Source: Symbiodinium natans
Taxonomy: Eukaryota > Sar > Dinophyceae > Suessiales > Symbiodiniaceae
Length of the DNA stretch: 64,000 bases
NCBI GenBank assembly: GCA_905221605.1
Contig: CAJNDS010000231.1
Location: forward strand, 1 to 64,000
Direction: 5' to 3'
A program made the position numbers and the translations under genes. The notes under the pieces are model-generated. The model saw nothing but the letters and a program-made list of their open reading frames with translations, was not told the origin of the DNA and did no database searches. Positions 39,720 to 53,217 of the stretch are shown here, piece after piece (positions within the stretch are counted from its first letter, which is position 1; each line of letters starts with the position of its first letter).

Positions 39720-41217
39720 GAAAATCAAAACCAAAAACCTGGAAAAGTGCTGAAACTGCGTTTGGAAGATGTGAAAAAAAGCGCGGGAGAGTGCTTCGCA
39801 CCAGTACTGGCCGAAAAAGATGCCCAATACACAACCACGATTCCTTATGTCAGGAGGTATCACAGAACAGCATGTGCAGATATTCAACGTTCAAGGAGAT
39901 TCACTTACAATGCAGCAGTGCGTGCGAGATTGCACTACCGTCTTTGTGGCAATTGAGTGCGTTGATGCAGAATGGTTCCACCCTTACAGGGTGAGCTTCT
40001 ACGAGAACCAGCTTACCTGAGTGAAGGGTTTTCCTGCAGAGGAACTAGTTTAGCAGATAAGCCGAGGAATGCCCGCTGATGTGTGCAGTTGATGTTGAGC
40101 TTACAGTTCGCGCAACATCAAGGGTGTAAAGCAGAAACACACCTCGTTTGCAGCGCGTGCATGACGTGCAGGGGCACGTGTGCAGCATGTTTGAGACGCT
40201 TGTGGCGCAGGGCGCCTTTGAGTCAAGCCTAGCGGCTGAGCGGAACATATATGAGTCTTCGCATGAAGAATTCACGCTTCGATTCACTTCGTTGCAATAT
40301 AATTCTTCGCGCGAAGAGAAAGCGCGATAGATTAATAGAGTAAAGTGAGTGAATGGGTCTCATGGACGCACAAGGATTGGCTATAGCTGTTGTACGTGAG
40401 GAAAGATTGTGATGAAGAGAATTACATGTGATAGGATGACACTGTTCTCTTCTTGATTTTTTACTAAATGAGCAATGGTATTCTGTGACGTAGTTTCCTT
40501 GTTTTCTACTTCGCCGATCCGCAGGAATCTTGTTGAGTGTGTCCCGGCCGCGAACCTCCCCCCAAGATTCCAAACCAAACTGTGAGAGGGATCAAGGAAG
40601 GGATTGGATTTAGAAAGGGATTTGAAGGGATTAGTACGTTCTGTCTTGCCATGACGGAGGTCAGCTTGGACGTGTGTGGAGTACGCTTGCCTCGGCCATG
40701 TACAATAGGTGAAAGGTGCTGCCAACGACAGCATTTTTTGCATGAACATGCATTTGTTGATCTACTTATCTCGCATGTGTCGGAGTTTTATTCCATGTGG
40801 GGGATCTTCCACGTATGCATGTACAAGAAGAGATAGCAAGGTTCCTTCGGCTCGAGGCTAAAGCTTCAGATCGCTGCGCGCGCAACAAGACACAACGCAT
40901 TGTTGGTTCCATGATGCCCAGCTAACTTCCTACTGGCTTAGTTGAGCCTGTGGACGTGTATGTGCACTCGTAGCACCGGAACCCCAATCATGGCCTTTCG
41001 GTGATGGCATCCAGGAGATGTCTTGACCACAGTTGCTACAGTCGTCGCAACACACGGTGTGTGTCGAGTAGTAGCAGTGGGCAAAGCGCCCAAGCCATGT
41101 TCTGGGAAGCGGCGCCTGTAAGGTTCGGGGAAGGGGTTGGGGGAGGGGAATTACGTTCAAACCAAACCTACATCACCACTTGCCGTCAAATAGCAGCAAT
41201 TGAAACACAATCAAGCT

Positions 41218-41362
41218 TCCAACTCCCAAAGGCCCAAAGCCCAATTCCCAAAGCCCAAAAAGCCCAAAACCCCAAACTCGCAAACTTCAAATCCCCAAGC
41301 CTTACAACTGAAATTTCAAAGCCTGAATTTCGAAAAGCCCCAAAGCCCGAAGGCAAGACCAT
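41218..41362 (+). repeat. CCCAAAG low-complexity tract
   Basis: Irregular repetition of AAAGCCC and related heptamers; no gene is apparent. Confidence 0.75.
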
Positions 41363-41582
41363 ACACCAGCACACGCACACATCCAATGGAACTCAAAACA
41401 CGTTTTGAATCGCACGCCTTCTGACAGGCGCCGGCACCATGTTTTGGATGTGGCGATGCCTGAGTTTGCGGAGAGCCATGAGGGTGTTGAAGCTGCAGAG
41501 TTGAAAACTGTGGTGAAGCCTGAGGCTACCAGACGCATTGTGGATGCAAAGGCCAGCTTGGCCTTGATGCAAAGTATTCTAA

Positions 41583-41645
41583 AAGCCACTTAGGGCTTGC
41601 GGGCCTTGGGGGCCTTCCGGGCTTTGCGGGCATTGCGGGCAGTTT
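41583..41645 (+). repeat. GGGC-rich low-complexity tract
   Basis: Repeats of the GCGGGC and GGGCCTT type over about 60 bases. Confidence 0.6.
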
Positions 41646-41839
41646 CCAGCATCCGGACCCAAGGACTGCCCGGACGAAGTCTGCTGAGACTAGGGCGCAC
41701 TTCCAGCTGATGATTTTCGATTTTTGTAAAGGACGGCTTGCAGCTCTTTTTCCCTTGACGCAGATTTTCAGACTTGCGCCACATAGCTAGGTGCTTTCGG
41801 TGATGCAAAGTTCGAATCCGCGTTAGCGCAAGTAGCCGT

Positions 41840-43580
41840 CTGCCGAAATGCATTCGCGCTCACGGGTTCACGTGGGCGCAAGCATGAGCTTGCTTGATGC
41901 CGCGCACATCGTGGCCCGTGCCAAAGTGCACGTGCTTCGGGCTCTCAGGGCACTGCCTGTCTCTCCGTCATCCTCAGACATATAAGATGAGTCGCAATGC
42001 AAGTTGCCTCGGGGCTGTCCTGCACATTTGGGACCTCGAGCTTTGTGCGACCTTGCCCTCCTGCTCATGAGGAGTCGCTTATGTGCTGACAGTAGACCTG
42101 TTTGATAGCTGGCAAGCTGAAGGTCTGATGAGGGTTTGCCTGTCAGCACATGGTGCTGTCACTGGTTTCCGGTCGGCAGTGGAACACAGCTCGAGTTGCA
42201 AGTCATAGTTGCGCAGGCGCTTGTTTTTTGAAGATGTCGACAGCAGGCCAGCTGTTTGCATAAGGTCTCAGAGTATCGCGAACCTTTGTTTGTTCCCGTG
42301 CGCTGCAGCAGTTTGCCGCGCAGCGGTGTCCGCTTGAGCAGCGCGGCCCTCATGCCAGACGGTCGGTGGAGGCCTGTTTCGGGTGTTCCAGCCTTGGCAG
42401 ACAGGGCCGAGTTCCTCCTTGCAGTTCGCTGCGTCTCGTTCCCGAGCCTGACGGCATTTGCTAGCTCACATGGTGGAGCTGACAGGGCCTTGGAATATGG
42501 TGATAGCAGCTATTAAAACGCGTCTAGAAGAATTGCCGGCCTTGATGTGCTGTGTGTCTTGTGCCCCATCCTGCCCAAGCAGTAGCGTGCACAGCTGTCG
42601 CGGCATGGCCTTTGCTCGGCTTGCGGAGCGCCAGCTTGCGGGGGGCCCAGCTGAACGAGCCCCTGTCGCATTCTGCGCCTCCTGGGTTGCTGGCCATTGC
42701 GCGGGACCCACCACTACTGGAAACTGCAGCCGGTTGCGGAGCGGCGCCTCACCAATCTTGTGTGCTTCTTTCAAGAGGCCTGCTGCACCCTCCTGAGCGC
42801 GGGTTTCTGAGCCCGGCTGTGGCAACGCAGGTTGCCTTGGGTGTCATAGTTGGTCAGCTGGACTCTGTGGTTTGGGACTGCACAGCCACTGCCTGCTTGA
42901 GTCGCTGGCGGCTTGTTGGACTGATTAGGTTCCAGGCCAGGACTGAGGCCAGTCTACAGTTTGGAGTCAGCGCTCCTTTGCACTAGGAGTAGCCCTGTGA
43001 CTACCTCGTGCTTGAGATGCTTAGCCGTTGGCAGCTTCAGGCCACCTAGGATTGGGTTCCGACTCCTAAGGTGCGCAGGAAGTCAACGTTGTCCGATGTC
43101 AGCTTTCCTAAATCGGACGTTGTGCAAGCAGATATCGTCCATCTTTCTCCCTGAGGCCCTCGGCATCCGGAATGTAGCGATGCACCCTGCCCGGGCCCTC
43201 GCCTGCTCCGGGTGAGTGTGAATTCCACCCACAGTGGCTCTGCCATTTGCCGAGGTGGTTGACTGTCTCCCGTCCTGCACGCCGCTCCGGGCCGCGGGCT
43301 TGGGGATTTTGGAGCTCGAGCTTTGTGACCTGGCCATCCAGTTCCTGAGGAGCCACGCAGTGCCTCACCGGGTCGCACGCGTGTTGCAGACAGCTTGCGA
43401 ACGACGGCCATCTGACGGCCGTAGGCGGTAGACCTGCTTGGTGGCTTGCAAGCTGGAGGTCTGAAGCACATGGCGCTGCACTGTCCAGGATCTCCGGCAG
43501 GCAGTGGACCGCAGCCCGAGTTGCAGGTCACAGTTGCGCAGGCGCTTGTTTTTTGGATCATGGATCATAGGCCAGCCTGT
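41840..43580 (+). repeat. old, diverged monomers at the left edge of the array
   Basis: GCCGAAATGCATTCGCGCTC (about 41843) and the segment 42130-42400 match parts of the core monomer only loosely and with rearranged order, as expected for unhomogenised array edges. Confidence 0.65.
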
Positions 43581-46500
43581 GCCGAAATGAATCTGCGCTC
43601 ACGTGGCCAAAATGGGCACAAACACAAGCCTGCTTGATGCTGCGCACATCGGGGCCCGTCCCTGGTTTCGGGTCCTGCAGAGTGCAGATGATGGTGCGCA
43701 GCAGTACTCGCTGTGCTTGTTCGCGTGCTTCTCGTGCCTGCTGACTGCAGTGCGCTGCCGCGCAGCGGTGTCCACTTCGGTTTGATGACGGGGGCGGTTC
43801 AGCACCGCGGCCCTCACGCCAGGCGGTTTGTGCAGGCCTGCTTTGGGCCCTGGCACGCAGGGCACTGCTTGCCTCTCCTGATCTTTGGCTTAGACAGTAC
43901 TCAAAACTCAGGTTGCGCAGCTGGTTTCTGTGGTTTGGGACTGCGCAGCCCCTGCTTGCTTGAGCCGAGAGACGAGCACGATCTGCCCAACCTGTTTGTA
44001 GACTGCAAGGGGCCATCGAGGCACTAAACTTCGAAAGCCCAATCCGGAGAGTCTCCTCGAAGCTCCAAGTCAGCAAGCCCTGAGCTTCCACTATCGTGTC
44101 TTTAAGCCATGCACCTTCTCAGGGCAGGTTGCGCGACCTCACCCGACCCCGAGTCGTCCTCAGCATCGTGCAGGTTGGTCTTCAGAGCAGCCGGCCAGTG
44201 TACGTGATCGACGTGAGAGGATTCCTATGTTGGGGTCCCGTGCGGGAGGGCTACTTGGGCGGCTCACCCCATCAAGAGCGCATGCTTGGCCTCTCTGTTC
44301 GGGTCGGCCCTTGCAGGCACGAGCGTCCGGCTCCTTGTTGGACTGATTAGGTTCCAGAAGGCTGTGAGGCCTTGCAGTTTACAGCGCGTGCCCAGCAGTT
44401 TGATCTTGGAGACTCCGGACCCAGTGGCCCTGCCATTTGTCCGGGCGACTGGTCCTACACTTGTCACTTGTCCTCCACATCACTCCCGACTGTGGACGGG
44501 CATAGTGACAAGCGTTGGGGATTTCGGAGCTCGAGCGTTGTGACCTGGCCATCCAGTTCATGGTTCATGGAGCCACGCAGTGCCTCCTTCGCCTGGTCGG
44601 CCAAGTGTTGCAGACAGCTTCCGTCCGACAAAGTGACTGCGGAAGCCGCCTGCTGAGAGTCGTAGAAGTGTTCGAGAGCTCGCAAGATACGCTGTCACGG
44701 GTTTCCGGCAGGCGGCAAAGCGCAGTGCGAGTTGGAAATCCATTGTGCCATAGTTGCACAGGCGCTTGCCTTCTGAAAATTTCGACGGTTGTCAACCTTT
44801 TTGTAGGGTCTTGGAGTATCTCGAAGTTTTGCTTGTTCTCGTGCTTCTCGTGCCTGCTGACTGCAGTGAGCTTGCCGCGCAGCGGTGTCCACTTCGGTTT
44901 GCTGACGGGGGCTGTTGAGCACCGCGGCCCTCGCGCCAGGCGGTGTGTGCAGGCCTGCCTTGGGCCCTGGCACGCAGGGCACTGCTTGCCTCTCCTGATC
45001 TTTGGCGTAGACAGTACTCAAAACTCAGGTTGCGCAGCTGGTTTCTGTGGTTTGGGACTGCGCAGCCCCAGCTTGCTTGAGCCGAGAGACGAGCACGATC
45101 TGCCCAACCTGTTTGTAGACTGCAAGGGGCCATCGAGGCACTAAACTTCGAAAGCCCCATCCCGAGAGTTTCCTCGAAGCTCCAAGTCAGCAAGCCCTGA
45201 GCTTCCACTATCGTGTCTTTAAGCCATGGACCTTCTCAGGGCAGGTTGCGCGACCTCACCGACCCCGAGTCGTCCTCAGCATCGTGCAGGTTGGTCTTCA
45301 GAGCAGCCGGCCAGCGTACGTGATCGACGTGAGAGGATTCCTATGTTGGGGTCCCGTGCGGGAGGGCCACTTGGGCGGCTCACCCCATCAAGAGCGCATG
45401 CTTGGCCTCTCTGTTCGGGTCGGCCCTTGCAGGCACGAGCGTCCGGCTCCTTGTTGGACTGATTAGGTTCCAGAAGGCTGTGAGGCCTTGCAGTTTACAG
45501 CGCGTGCCCAGCAGTTTGATCTTGGAGACTCCGGACCCAGTGGCCCTGCCATTTGTCCGGGCGATTGGTCCTACACTTGTCACTTGTCCTCCACATCACT
45601 CCCGTGGACGGGCATAGTGACAAGCGTTCATGGAGCCACGCAGTGCCTCCTTCGCCTGGTCGGCCAAGTGTTGCAGACAGCTTCCGTCCGACAAAGTGAC
45701 TGCGGAAGCCGCCTGCTGAGAGTCGTAGAACTGTTCGAAAGCTCGCAAGATACGCTGTCACGGGTTTCCGGCAGGCGGCAAAGCGCAGTGCGAGTTGGAA
45801 ATCCATAGTGCCATAGTTGCACAGGCGCTTGCCTTCTGAAAATTTCGACGGTTGTCAACCTTTTTGTAGGGTCTTGGAGTATCTCGAAGTTTTGCTTGTT
45901 CTCGTGCTTCTCGTGCCTGCTGACTGCAGTGAGCTTGCCGCGCAGCGGTGTCCACTTCGGTTTGCTGACGGGGGCTGTTGAGCACCGCGGCCCTCGCGCC
46001 AGGCGGTGTGTGCAGGCCTGCTTTGGGCCCTGGCACGCAGGGCACTGCTTGCCTCTCCTGATCTTTGGCGTAGACAGTACTCAAAACTCAGGTTGCGCAG
46101 CTGGTTTCTGTGGTTTGGGACTGCGCAGCCCCAGCTTGCTTGAGCCGAGAGACGAGCACGATCTGCCCAACCTGTTTCTAGATCGCAAGGGGCCATCGAG
46201 GCACTAAACTTCGAAAGCCCAATCCGGAGAGTTTCCTCGAAGCTCCAAGTCAGCAAGCCCTGAGCTTCCACTATCGTGTCTTTAAGCCATGCACCTTCTC
46301 AGGGCAGGTTGCGCGACCTCACCGACCCCGAGTCGTCCTCAGCATCGTGCAGGTTGGTCTTCAGAGCAGCCGGCCAGTGTACGTGATCGACGTGAGAGGA
46401 TTCCTATGTTGGGGTCCCGTGCGGGAGGGCCACTTGGGCGGCTCACCTCATCAAGAGCGCATGCTTGGCCTCTCTGTTCGGGTCGGCCCTTGCAGGCACG

Positions 46501-49500
46501 AGCGTCCGGCTCCTTGTTGGACTGATTAGGTTCCAGAAGGCTGTGAGGCCTTGCAGTTTACAGCGTGTGCCCAGCAGTTTGATCTTGGAGACTCCGTACC
46601 CAGTGGCCCTGCCATTTGTCCGGGCGACTGGTCCTACACTTGTCACTTGTCCTCCACATCACTCCCGTGGACGGGCATAGTGACAAGCGTTGGGGATTTC
46701 GGAGCTCGAGCGTTGTGACCTGGCCATCCAGTTCATGGTTCATGGAGCCACGCAGTGCCTCCTTCGCCTGGTCGGCCAAGTGTTGCAGACAGCTTCCGTC
46801 CGACAAAGTGACTGCGGAAGCCGCCAGCTGAGAGTCGTAGAACTGTTCGAGAGCTCGCAAGATAGGCTGTCACGGGTTTCCGGCAGGCGGCAAAGCGCAG
46901 TGCGAGTTGGAAATCCATAGTGCCATAGTTGCACAGGCGCTTGCCCTCTGAAAATTTCGACGGTTGTCAACCTTTTTGTAGGGTCTTGGAGTATCGCGAA
47001 GCTTTGCTTGCTCTCGTGCTTCTCGTGCCTGCTGACTGCAGCGAGTTTGCCGCGCAGCGGTGTCCACTTCGGTTTGCTGACGGGGGCTGTTGAGCACCGC
47101 GGCCCTCACGCCAGGCGGTGTGTGCAGGCCTGCTTTGGGCCCTGGCACACAGGGCACTGCTTGCCTCTCCTGATCTTTGGCTTAGACAGTACTCAAAACT
47201 CAGGTTGCGCAGGTGGTTTCTGTGGTTTGGGACTGCGCAGCCCCTGCTTGCTTGAGCCGAGAGACGAGCACGATCTGCCCAACCTGTTTGTAGTCTGCAA
47301 GGGGCCATCGAGGCACTAAACTTCGAAAGCCCAATCCGGAGAGTTTCCTCGAAGCTCCAAGTCAGCAAGCCCTGAGCTTCCACTATCGTGTCTTTAAGCC
47401 ATGCACCTTCTCAGGGCAGGTTGCGCGACCTCACCGACCCCGAGTCGTCCTCAGCATCGTGCAGGTTTGTCTTCAGAGCAGCCGGCCAGTGTACGTGATC
47501 GACGTGAGAGGATTCCTATGTTGGGGTCCCGTGCGGGAGGGCCACTTGGGCGGCTCACCCCATCAAGAGCGCATGCTTGGCCTCTCTGTTCGGGTCGGCC
47601 CTTGCAGGCACGAGCGTCCGGCTCCTTGTTGGACTGATTAGGTTCCAGAAGGCTGTGAGGCCTTGCAGTTTACAGCGCGTGCCCAGCAGTTTGATCTTGG
47701 AGACTCCGGACCCAGTGGCCCTGCCATTTGTCCGGGCGACTGGTCCTACACTTGTCACTTGTCCTCCATATCACTCCCGACTGTGGACGGGCATAGTGAC
47801 AAGCGTTGGGGTTTTCGGAGCGTTGTGACCTGGCCATCCGCTCATGAGGAGCCATGTAATGTCTCACCGGGTCGCGCGTGTTGCAGACAGCTTCCGTCCG
47901 ACAAAATGATTGCGGAGGCGGCCTGCTGGCGACCGTAGGCCGTAGACCTGTCTGATACCTTGCAAGCTGAAAATGTGATGAGCGTTGCCTGTCAGCAAAT
48001 GCCTCTTCGCGGTTCAGGATTTCCGGCAGGCAGCGGACCACAGCCCGAGTTGCAGGTCATAGTTCCGCACGCCACTGCTTTTTGGATCTTGGATCGTAGG
48101 CCAGCCTGTGCCGAAATGCATCTGCGCTCACGGGTTCAAAATGGGCACAAGCACGAGCCTGCTTGATGCTGGGCACATCGGGGCCCGTCTCTGGCTTCGT
48201 TTCCTACAGAGGGCAGATGATGGTGCGTGGCAGTACTCGCTGTGCTTGTTCGCGTGCTTCTCGTGCCTGCTGCCTGCAGCGAGCTTGCTGTGCAGCGGTG
48301 TTTGCTTTGGTTTGCTGACGGGGGCTGTTGAGCACCGCGGCCCTCGCGCCAGGCGGTGTGTGCAGGCCTGCTTTGGGCCCTGGCACACAGGGCACTGCTT
48401 GCCTCTCCTGATCTTTGGCTTAGACAGTACTCAAAACTCAGGTTGCGCAGCTGGTTTCTGTGGTTTGGGACTGCGCAGCCCCAGCTTGCTTGAGCCGAGA
48501 GACGAGCACGATCTGCCCAACCTGTTTCTAGATCGCAAGGGGCCATCGAGGCACTAAACTTCGAAAGCCCAATCCGGAGAGTTTCCTCGAAGCTCCAAGT
48601 CAGCAAGCCCTGAGCTTCCACTATCGTGTCTTTAAGCCATGCACCTTCTCAGGGCAGGTTGCGCGACCTCACCGACCCCGAGTCGTCCTCAGCATCGTGC
48701 AGGTTGGTCTTCAGAGCAGCCGGCCAGTGTACGTGATCGACGTGAGAGGATTCCTATGTTGGGGTCCCGTGCGGGAGGGCCACTTGGGCGGCTCACCCCA
48801 TCAAGAGCGCATGCTTGGCCTCTCTGTTCGGGTCGGCCCTTGCAGGCACGAGCGTCCGGCTCCTTGTTGGACTGATTAGGTTCCAGAAGGCTGTGAGGCC
48901 TTGCAGTTTACAGCGCGTGCCCAGCAGTTTGATCTTGGAGACTCCGGACCCAGTGGCCCTGCCATTTGTCCGGGCGACACATCACTCCCGTGGACGGGCA
49001 TAGTGACAAGGGTTGGGGATTTCGGAGCTCGAGCGTTGTGACCTGGCCATCCAGTTCATGCTTCATGGAGCCACGCAGTGCCTCCTTCGCCTGGTCGGCC
49101 AAGTGTTGCAGACAGCTTCCGTCCGACAAAGTGACTGCGGAAGCCGCCAGCTGAGAGTCGTAGAACTGTTCGAGAGCCCGCAAGATAAGCTGTCACGGGT
49201 TTCCGGCAGGCGGCAAAGCGCAGCTCGAGTTGGAAATCCATAGTTGCACAGGCGCTTGCCTTCTGAAAATTTCGACGGTTGTCAACCTTTTTGTAGGGTC
49301 TTGGAGTATCGCGAAGCTTTGCTTGTTCTCGTGCTTCTCGTGCCTGCTGCCTGCAGCGAGCTTGCTGTGCAGCGGTGTTTACTTTGGTTTGCTGACGGGG
49401 GCTGTTGAGCACCGCGGCCCTCACGCCAGGCGGTGTGTGCAGGCCTGCTTTGGGCCCTGGCACACAGGGCACTGCTTGCCTCTCCTGATCTTTGGCTTAG

Positions 49501-50523
49501 ACAGTACTCAAAACTCAGGTTGCACATGGGGTTTCTGTGGTTTGGGACTGCGCAGCCCCAGCTTGCTTGAGCCGAGAGACGAGCACGATCTGCCCAACCT
49601 GTTTCTAGATCGCAGGGGGCCATCGAGGCACTAAACTTCGAAAGCCCAATCCGGAGAGTTTCCTCGAAGCTCTTTGTCAGCAAGCCCTGAGCTTCCACTG
49701 TCGTGTCTTTAGGCCATGCACCTTCTCAGGGCAGGTTGCGCGACCTCACCGACCCCGAGTCGTCCTCAGCATCGTGCAGGTTGGTCTTCAGAGCAGCCGG
49801 CCAGCGTACGTGATCGACGTGAGAGGATTCCTATGTTGGGGTCCCGTGCGGGAGGGCCACTTGGGCGGCTCACCCCATCAAGAGCGCATGCTTGGCCTCT
49901 CTGTTCGGGTCGGCCCTTGCAGGCACGAGCGTCCGGCTCCTTGTTGGACTGATTAGGTTCCAGAAGGCTGTGAGGCCTTGCAGTTTACAGCGCGTGCCCA
50001 GCAGTTTGATCTTGGAGACTCCGGACCCAGTGGCCCTGCCATTTGTCCGGGCGACTGGTCCTACACTTGTCACTTGTCCTCCATATCACTCCCGACTGTG
50101 GACGGGCATAGTGACAAGCGTTGGGGATTTCGGAGCTCGAGCGTTGTGACCTGGCCATCCGGCTCATGACGAGCCATGTAATGTCTCACCGGGTCGCGCG
50201 TGTTGCAGACAGCTTCCGTCCGACAAAATGATTGCGGAGGCGGCCTGCTGGCGACCGTAGGCCGTAGACCTGTCTGATACCTTGCAAGCTGAAGATGTGA
50301 TGAGCGTTGCCTGTCAGCAAATGCCTCTTCGCTGTCCAGGATTTCCGGCAGACAGCGGACCACAGCCCGAGTTGCAGGTCAAGGTTGCTCAGGCGCTTGC
50401 CTTCTGAAAATTTCGACGGCTACCTTTTTGTAGGGCTCGGAATATCGCGAAACTTTGCGCTTGTTCCCGCGTGCTGACTGCAGCACGTTGCCGCGCAGCG
50501 GTGTCCACTTCGGTTTGCTGACG

Positions 50524-50757
50524 GATGTTTACTGCCTCATTTCCAGGTTCTTGAATTCATAAACCCTGGCATTCTGGAACCGCCCGTAGAAACTAGCCCA
50601 ACTTTGAGGTCTTTTCACGTGTCGCCCATTAAAACCGTGTGCATGAACAGCCGAAACTTGAGATAGAATCCGGGAGCTCGTGAAAATCACCAAAAGACTC
50701 CTTTAAATGTACTATCTTGACTGGACACATCTTCACTTCCCATAGAGTTATATTTAG
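50524..50757. other. 234-bp unique insertion in the 1.1-kb array
   Basis: It interrupts a monomer after GGTTTGCTGACGGATG and has no similarity to the rest of the array (AT-richer, for example CCTTTAAATGTACTATC). Array sequence resumes with CAGGCCTGCTTTGGGC. It may be a small transposon, a retained old segment or a breakpoint. Confidence 0.6.
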
Positions 50758-53126
50758 CAGGCCTGCTTTGGGCTGGCACACAGGGCACTGCTTGCCTCTC
50801 CTCACCGTAGGCTTTAGTCCTACACTGGACCTCCACATCGCTCCCGTGGACGGGCATAGTGACAAGCGTTGGGGATTTCGGAGCGTTGTGACCTGGCCAT
50901 CCGGCTCATGAGGAGCCATGTAATGTCTCACCGGGTCGCGCGTGTTGCAGACAGCTTCCGTCCGACAAAATGATTGCGGAGGCGGCCTGCTGGCGACCGT
51001 AGGCCGTAGACCTGTCTGATACCTTGCAAGCTGAAAATGTGATGAGCGTTGCCTGTCGGCAAATGCCTCTTCGCGGTTCAGGATTTCCGGCAGGCAGCGG
51101 ACCACAGCCCGAGTTGCAGGTCATAGTTCCGCACGCCACTGCTTTTTGGATCTTGGATCGTAGGCCAGCCTGTGCCGAAATGCATCTGCGCTCACGGGTT
51201 CAAAATGGGCACAAGCACGAGCCTGCTTGATGCTGGGCACATCGGGGCCCGTCTCTGGCTTCGTTTCCTACAGAGGGCAGATGATGGTGCGTGGCAGTAC
51301 TCGCTGTGCTTGTTCGCGTGCTTCTCGTGCCTGCTGCCTGCAGCGAGCTTGCTGTGCAGCGGTGTCCACTTCGGTTTGCTGACGGGGGCTGTTGAGCACC
51401 GCGGCCCTCACGCCAGGCGGTGTGTGCAGGCCTGCTTTGGGCCCTGGCACACAGGGCACTGCTTGCCTCTCCTGATCTTTGGCTTAGACAGTACTCAAAA
51501 CTCAGGTTGCGCAGGTGGTTCTGTGGTTTGGGACTGCGCAGCCCCTGCTTGCTTGAGCCGAGAGACGAGCACGATCTGCCCAACCTGTTTGTAGACTGCA
51601 AGGGGCCATCGAGGCACTAAACTTCGAAAGCCCAATCCGGAGAGTCTCCTCGAAGCTCCAAGTCAGCAAGCCCTGAGCTTCCACTATCGTGTCTTTAAGC
51701 CATGCACCTTCTCAGGGCAGGTTGCGCGACCTCACCGACCCCGAGTCGTCCTCAGCATCGTGCAGGTTGGTCTTCAGAGCAGCCGGCCAGTGTACGTGAT
51801 CGACGTGAGAGGATTCCTATGTTGGGGTCCCGTGCGGGAGGGCCACTTGGGCGGCTCACCCCATCAAGAGCGCATGCTTGGCCTCTCTGTTCGGGTCGGC
51901 CCTTGCAGGCACGAGCGTCCGGCTCCTTGTTGGACTGATTAGGTTCCAGAAGGCTGTGAGGCCTTGCAGTTTACAGCGCGTGCCCAGCAGTTTGATCTTG
52001 GAGACTCCGTACCCAGTGGCCCTGCCATTTGTCCGGGCGACTGGTCCTACACTTGTCACTTGTCCTCCACATCACTCCCGTGGACGGGCATAGTGACAAG
52101 CGTTGGGGATTTCGGAGCTCGAGCGTTGTGACCTGGCCATCCAGTTCATGCTTCATGGAGCCACGCAGTGCCTCCTTCGCCTGGTCGGCCAAGTGTTGCA
52201 GACAGCTTCCGTCCGACAAAGTGACTGCGGAAGCCGCCTGCTGAGAGTCGTAGAACTGTTCGAGAGCTCGCAAGATACGCTGTCACGGGTTTCCGGCAGG
52301 CGGCAAAGCGCAGTGCGAGTTGGAAATCCATAGTGCCATAGTTGCACAGGCGCTTGCCTTCTGAAAATTTCGACGGTTGTCAACCTTTTTGTAGGGTCTT
52401 GGAGTATCTCGAAGCTTTGCTTGTTCTCGTGCTTCTCGTGCCTGCTGCCTGCAGCGAGCTTGCTGCGCAGCGGTGTCCACTTTAGTTTGTTGACGGGGGC
52501 TGTTGAGCACCGCGGCCCTCACGCCAGGCGGTGTGTGCAGGCCTGCTTTGGGCCCTGGCACACAGGGCACTGCTTGCCTCTCCTGATCTTTGGCTTAGAC
52601 AGTACTCAAAACTCAGGTTGCACATGGGGTTTCTGTGGTTTGGGACTGCGCAGCCCCAGCTTGCTTGAGCCGAGAGACGAGCACGATCTGCCCAACCTGT
52701 TTGTAGACTGCAAGGGGCCATCGAGGCACTAAACTTCGAAAGCCCAATCCGGAGAGTCTCCACGAAGCTCCAAGTCAGCAAGCCCTGAGCTTCCACTATC
52801 GTGTCTTTAAGCCATGCACCTTCTCAGGGCAGGTTGCGCGACCTCACCGACCCCGAGTCGTCCTCAGCATCGTGCAGGTTGGTCTTCAGAGCAGCCGGCC
52901 AGCGTACGTGATCGACGTGAGAGGATTCCTGTGTTGGGGTCCCATGCGGGAGGGCCACTTGGGCGGCTCACCCCATCAAGAGCGCATGCTTGGCCTCTCT
53001 GTTCGGGTCGGCCCTTGCAGGCACGAGCGTCCGGCTCCTTGTTGGACTGATTAGGTTCCAGAAGGCTGTGAGGCCTTGCAGTTTACAGCGCGTGCCCAGC
53101 AGTTTGATCTTGGAGACTCCGGACCC

Positions 53127-53217
53127 ACCCCCCCACCCCCCTATTCCACTCTCCTCTCACCCCCACCCCTTACCTACTCGCTTGCCCCCTGCCCTCCTCC
53201 CCCTGTAGCCCTACCCC
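53127..53217 (+). repeat. pyrimidine-rich insertion in the last monomer
   Basis: About 90 bases, almost entirely C and T, split GGACCCA from GTGGCCCTGCC, which are contiguous in all other monomers. It ends TAGCCCTACCCCAG. Confidence 0.75.

Larger units (their letters stand above)
37806..41217. other. 3.4 kb without recognised genes
   Basis: AT- or GT-rich sequence with only short shadow ORFs. It holds an internal near-duplication at about 37855-37975 (two TTCG-AAAATCAGAGGAG-like ends) and a diverged pair at 39306-39344 and 39681-39719. A short-exon gene with non-canonical introns cannot be excluded by eye. Confidence 0.5.

Noticed and set aside
43558-53000. Recurring 60-140 codon ORFs on both strands of the 1.1-kb array
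   Set aside because: Their recurrence follows from DNA repetition; composition is erratic and no domains are visible.
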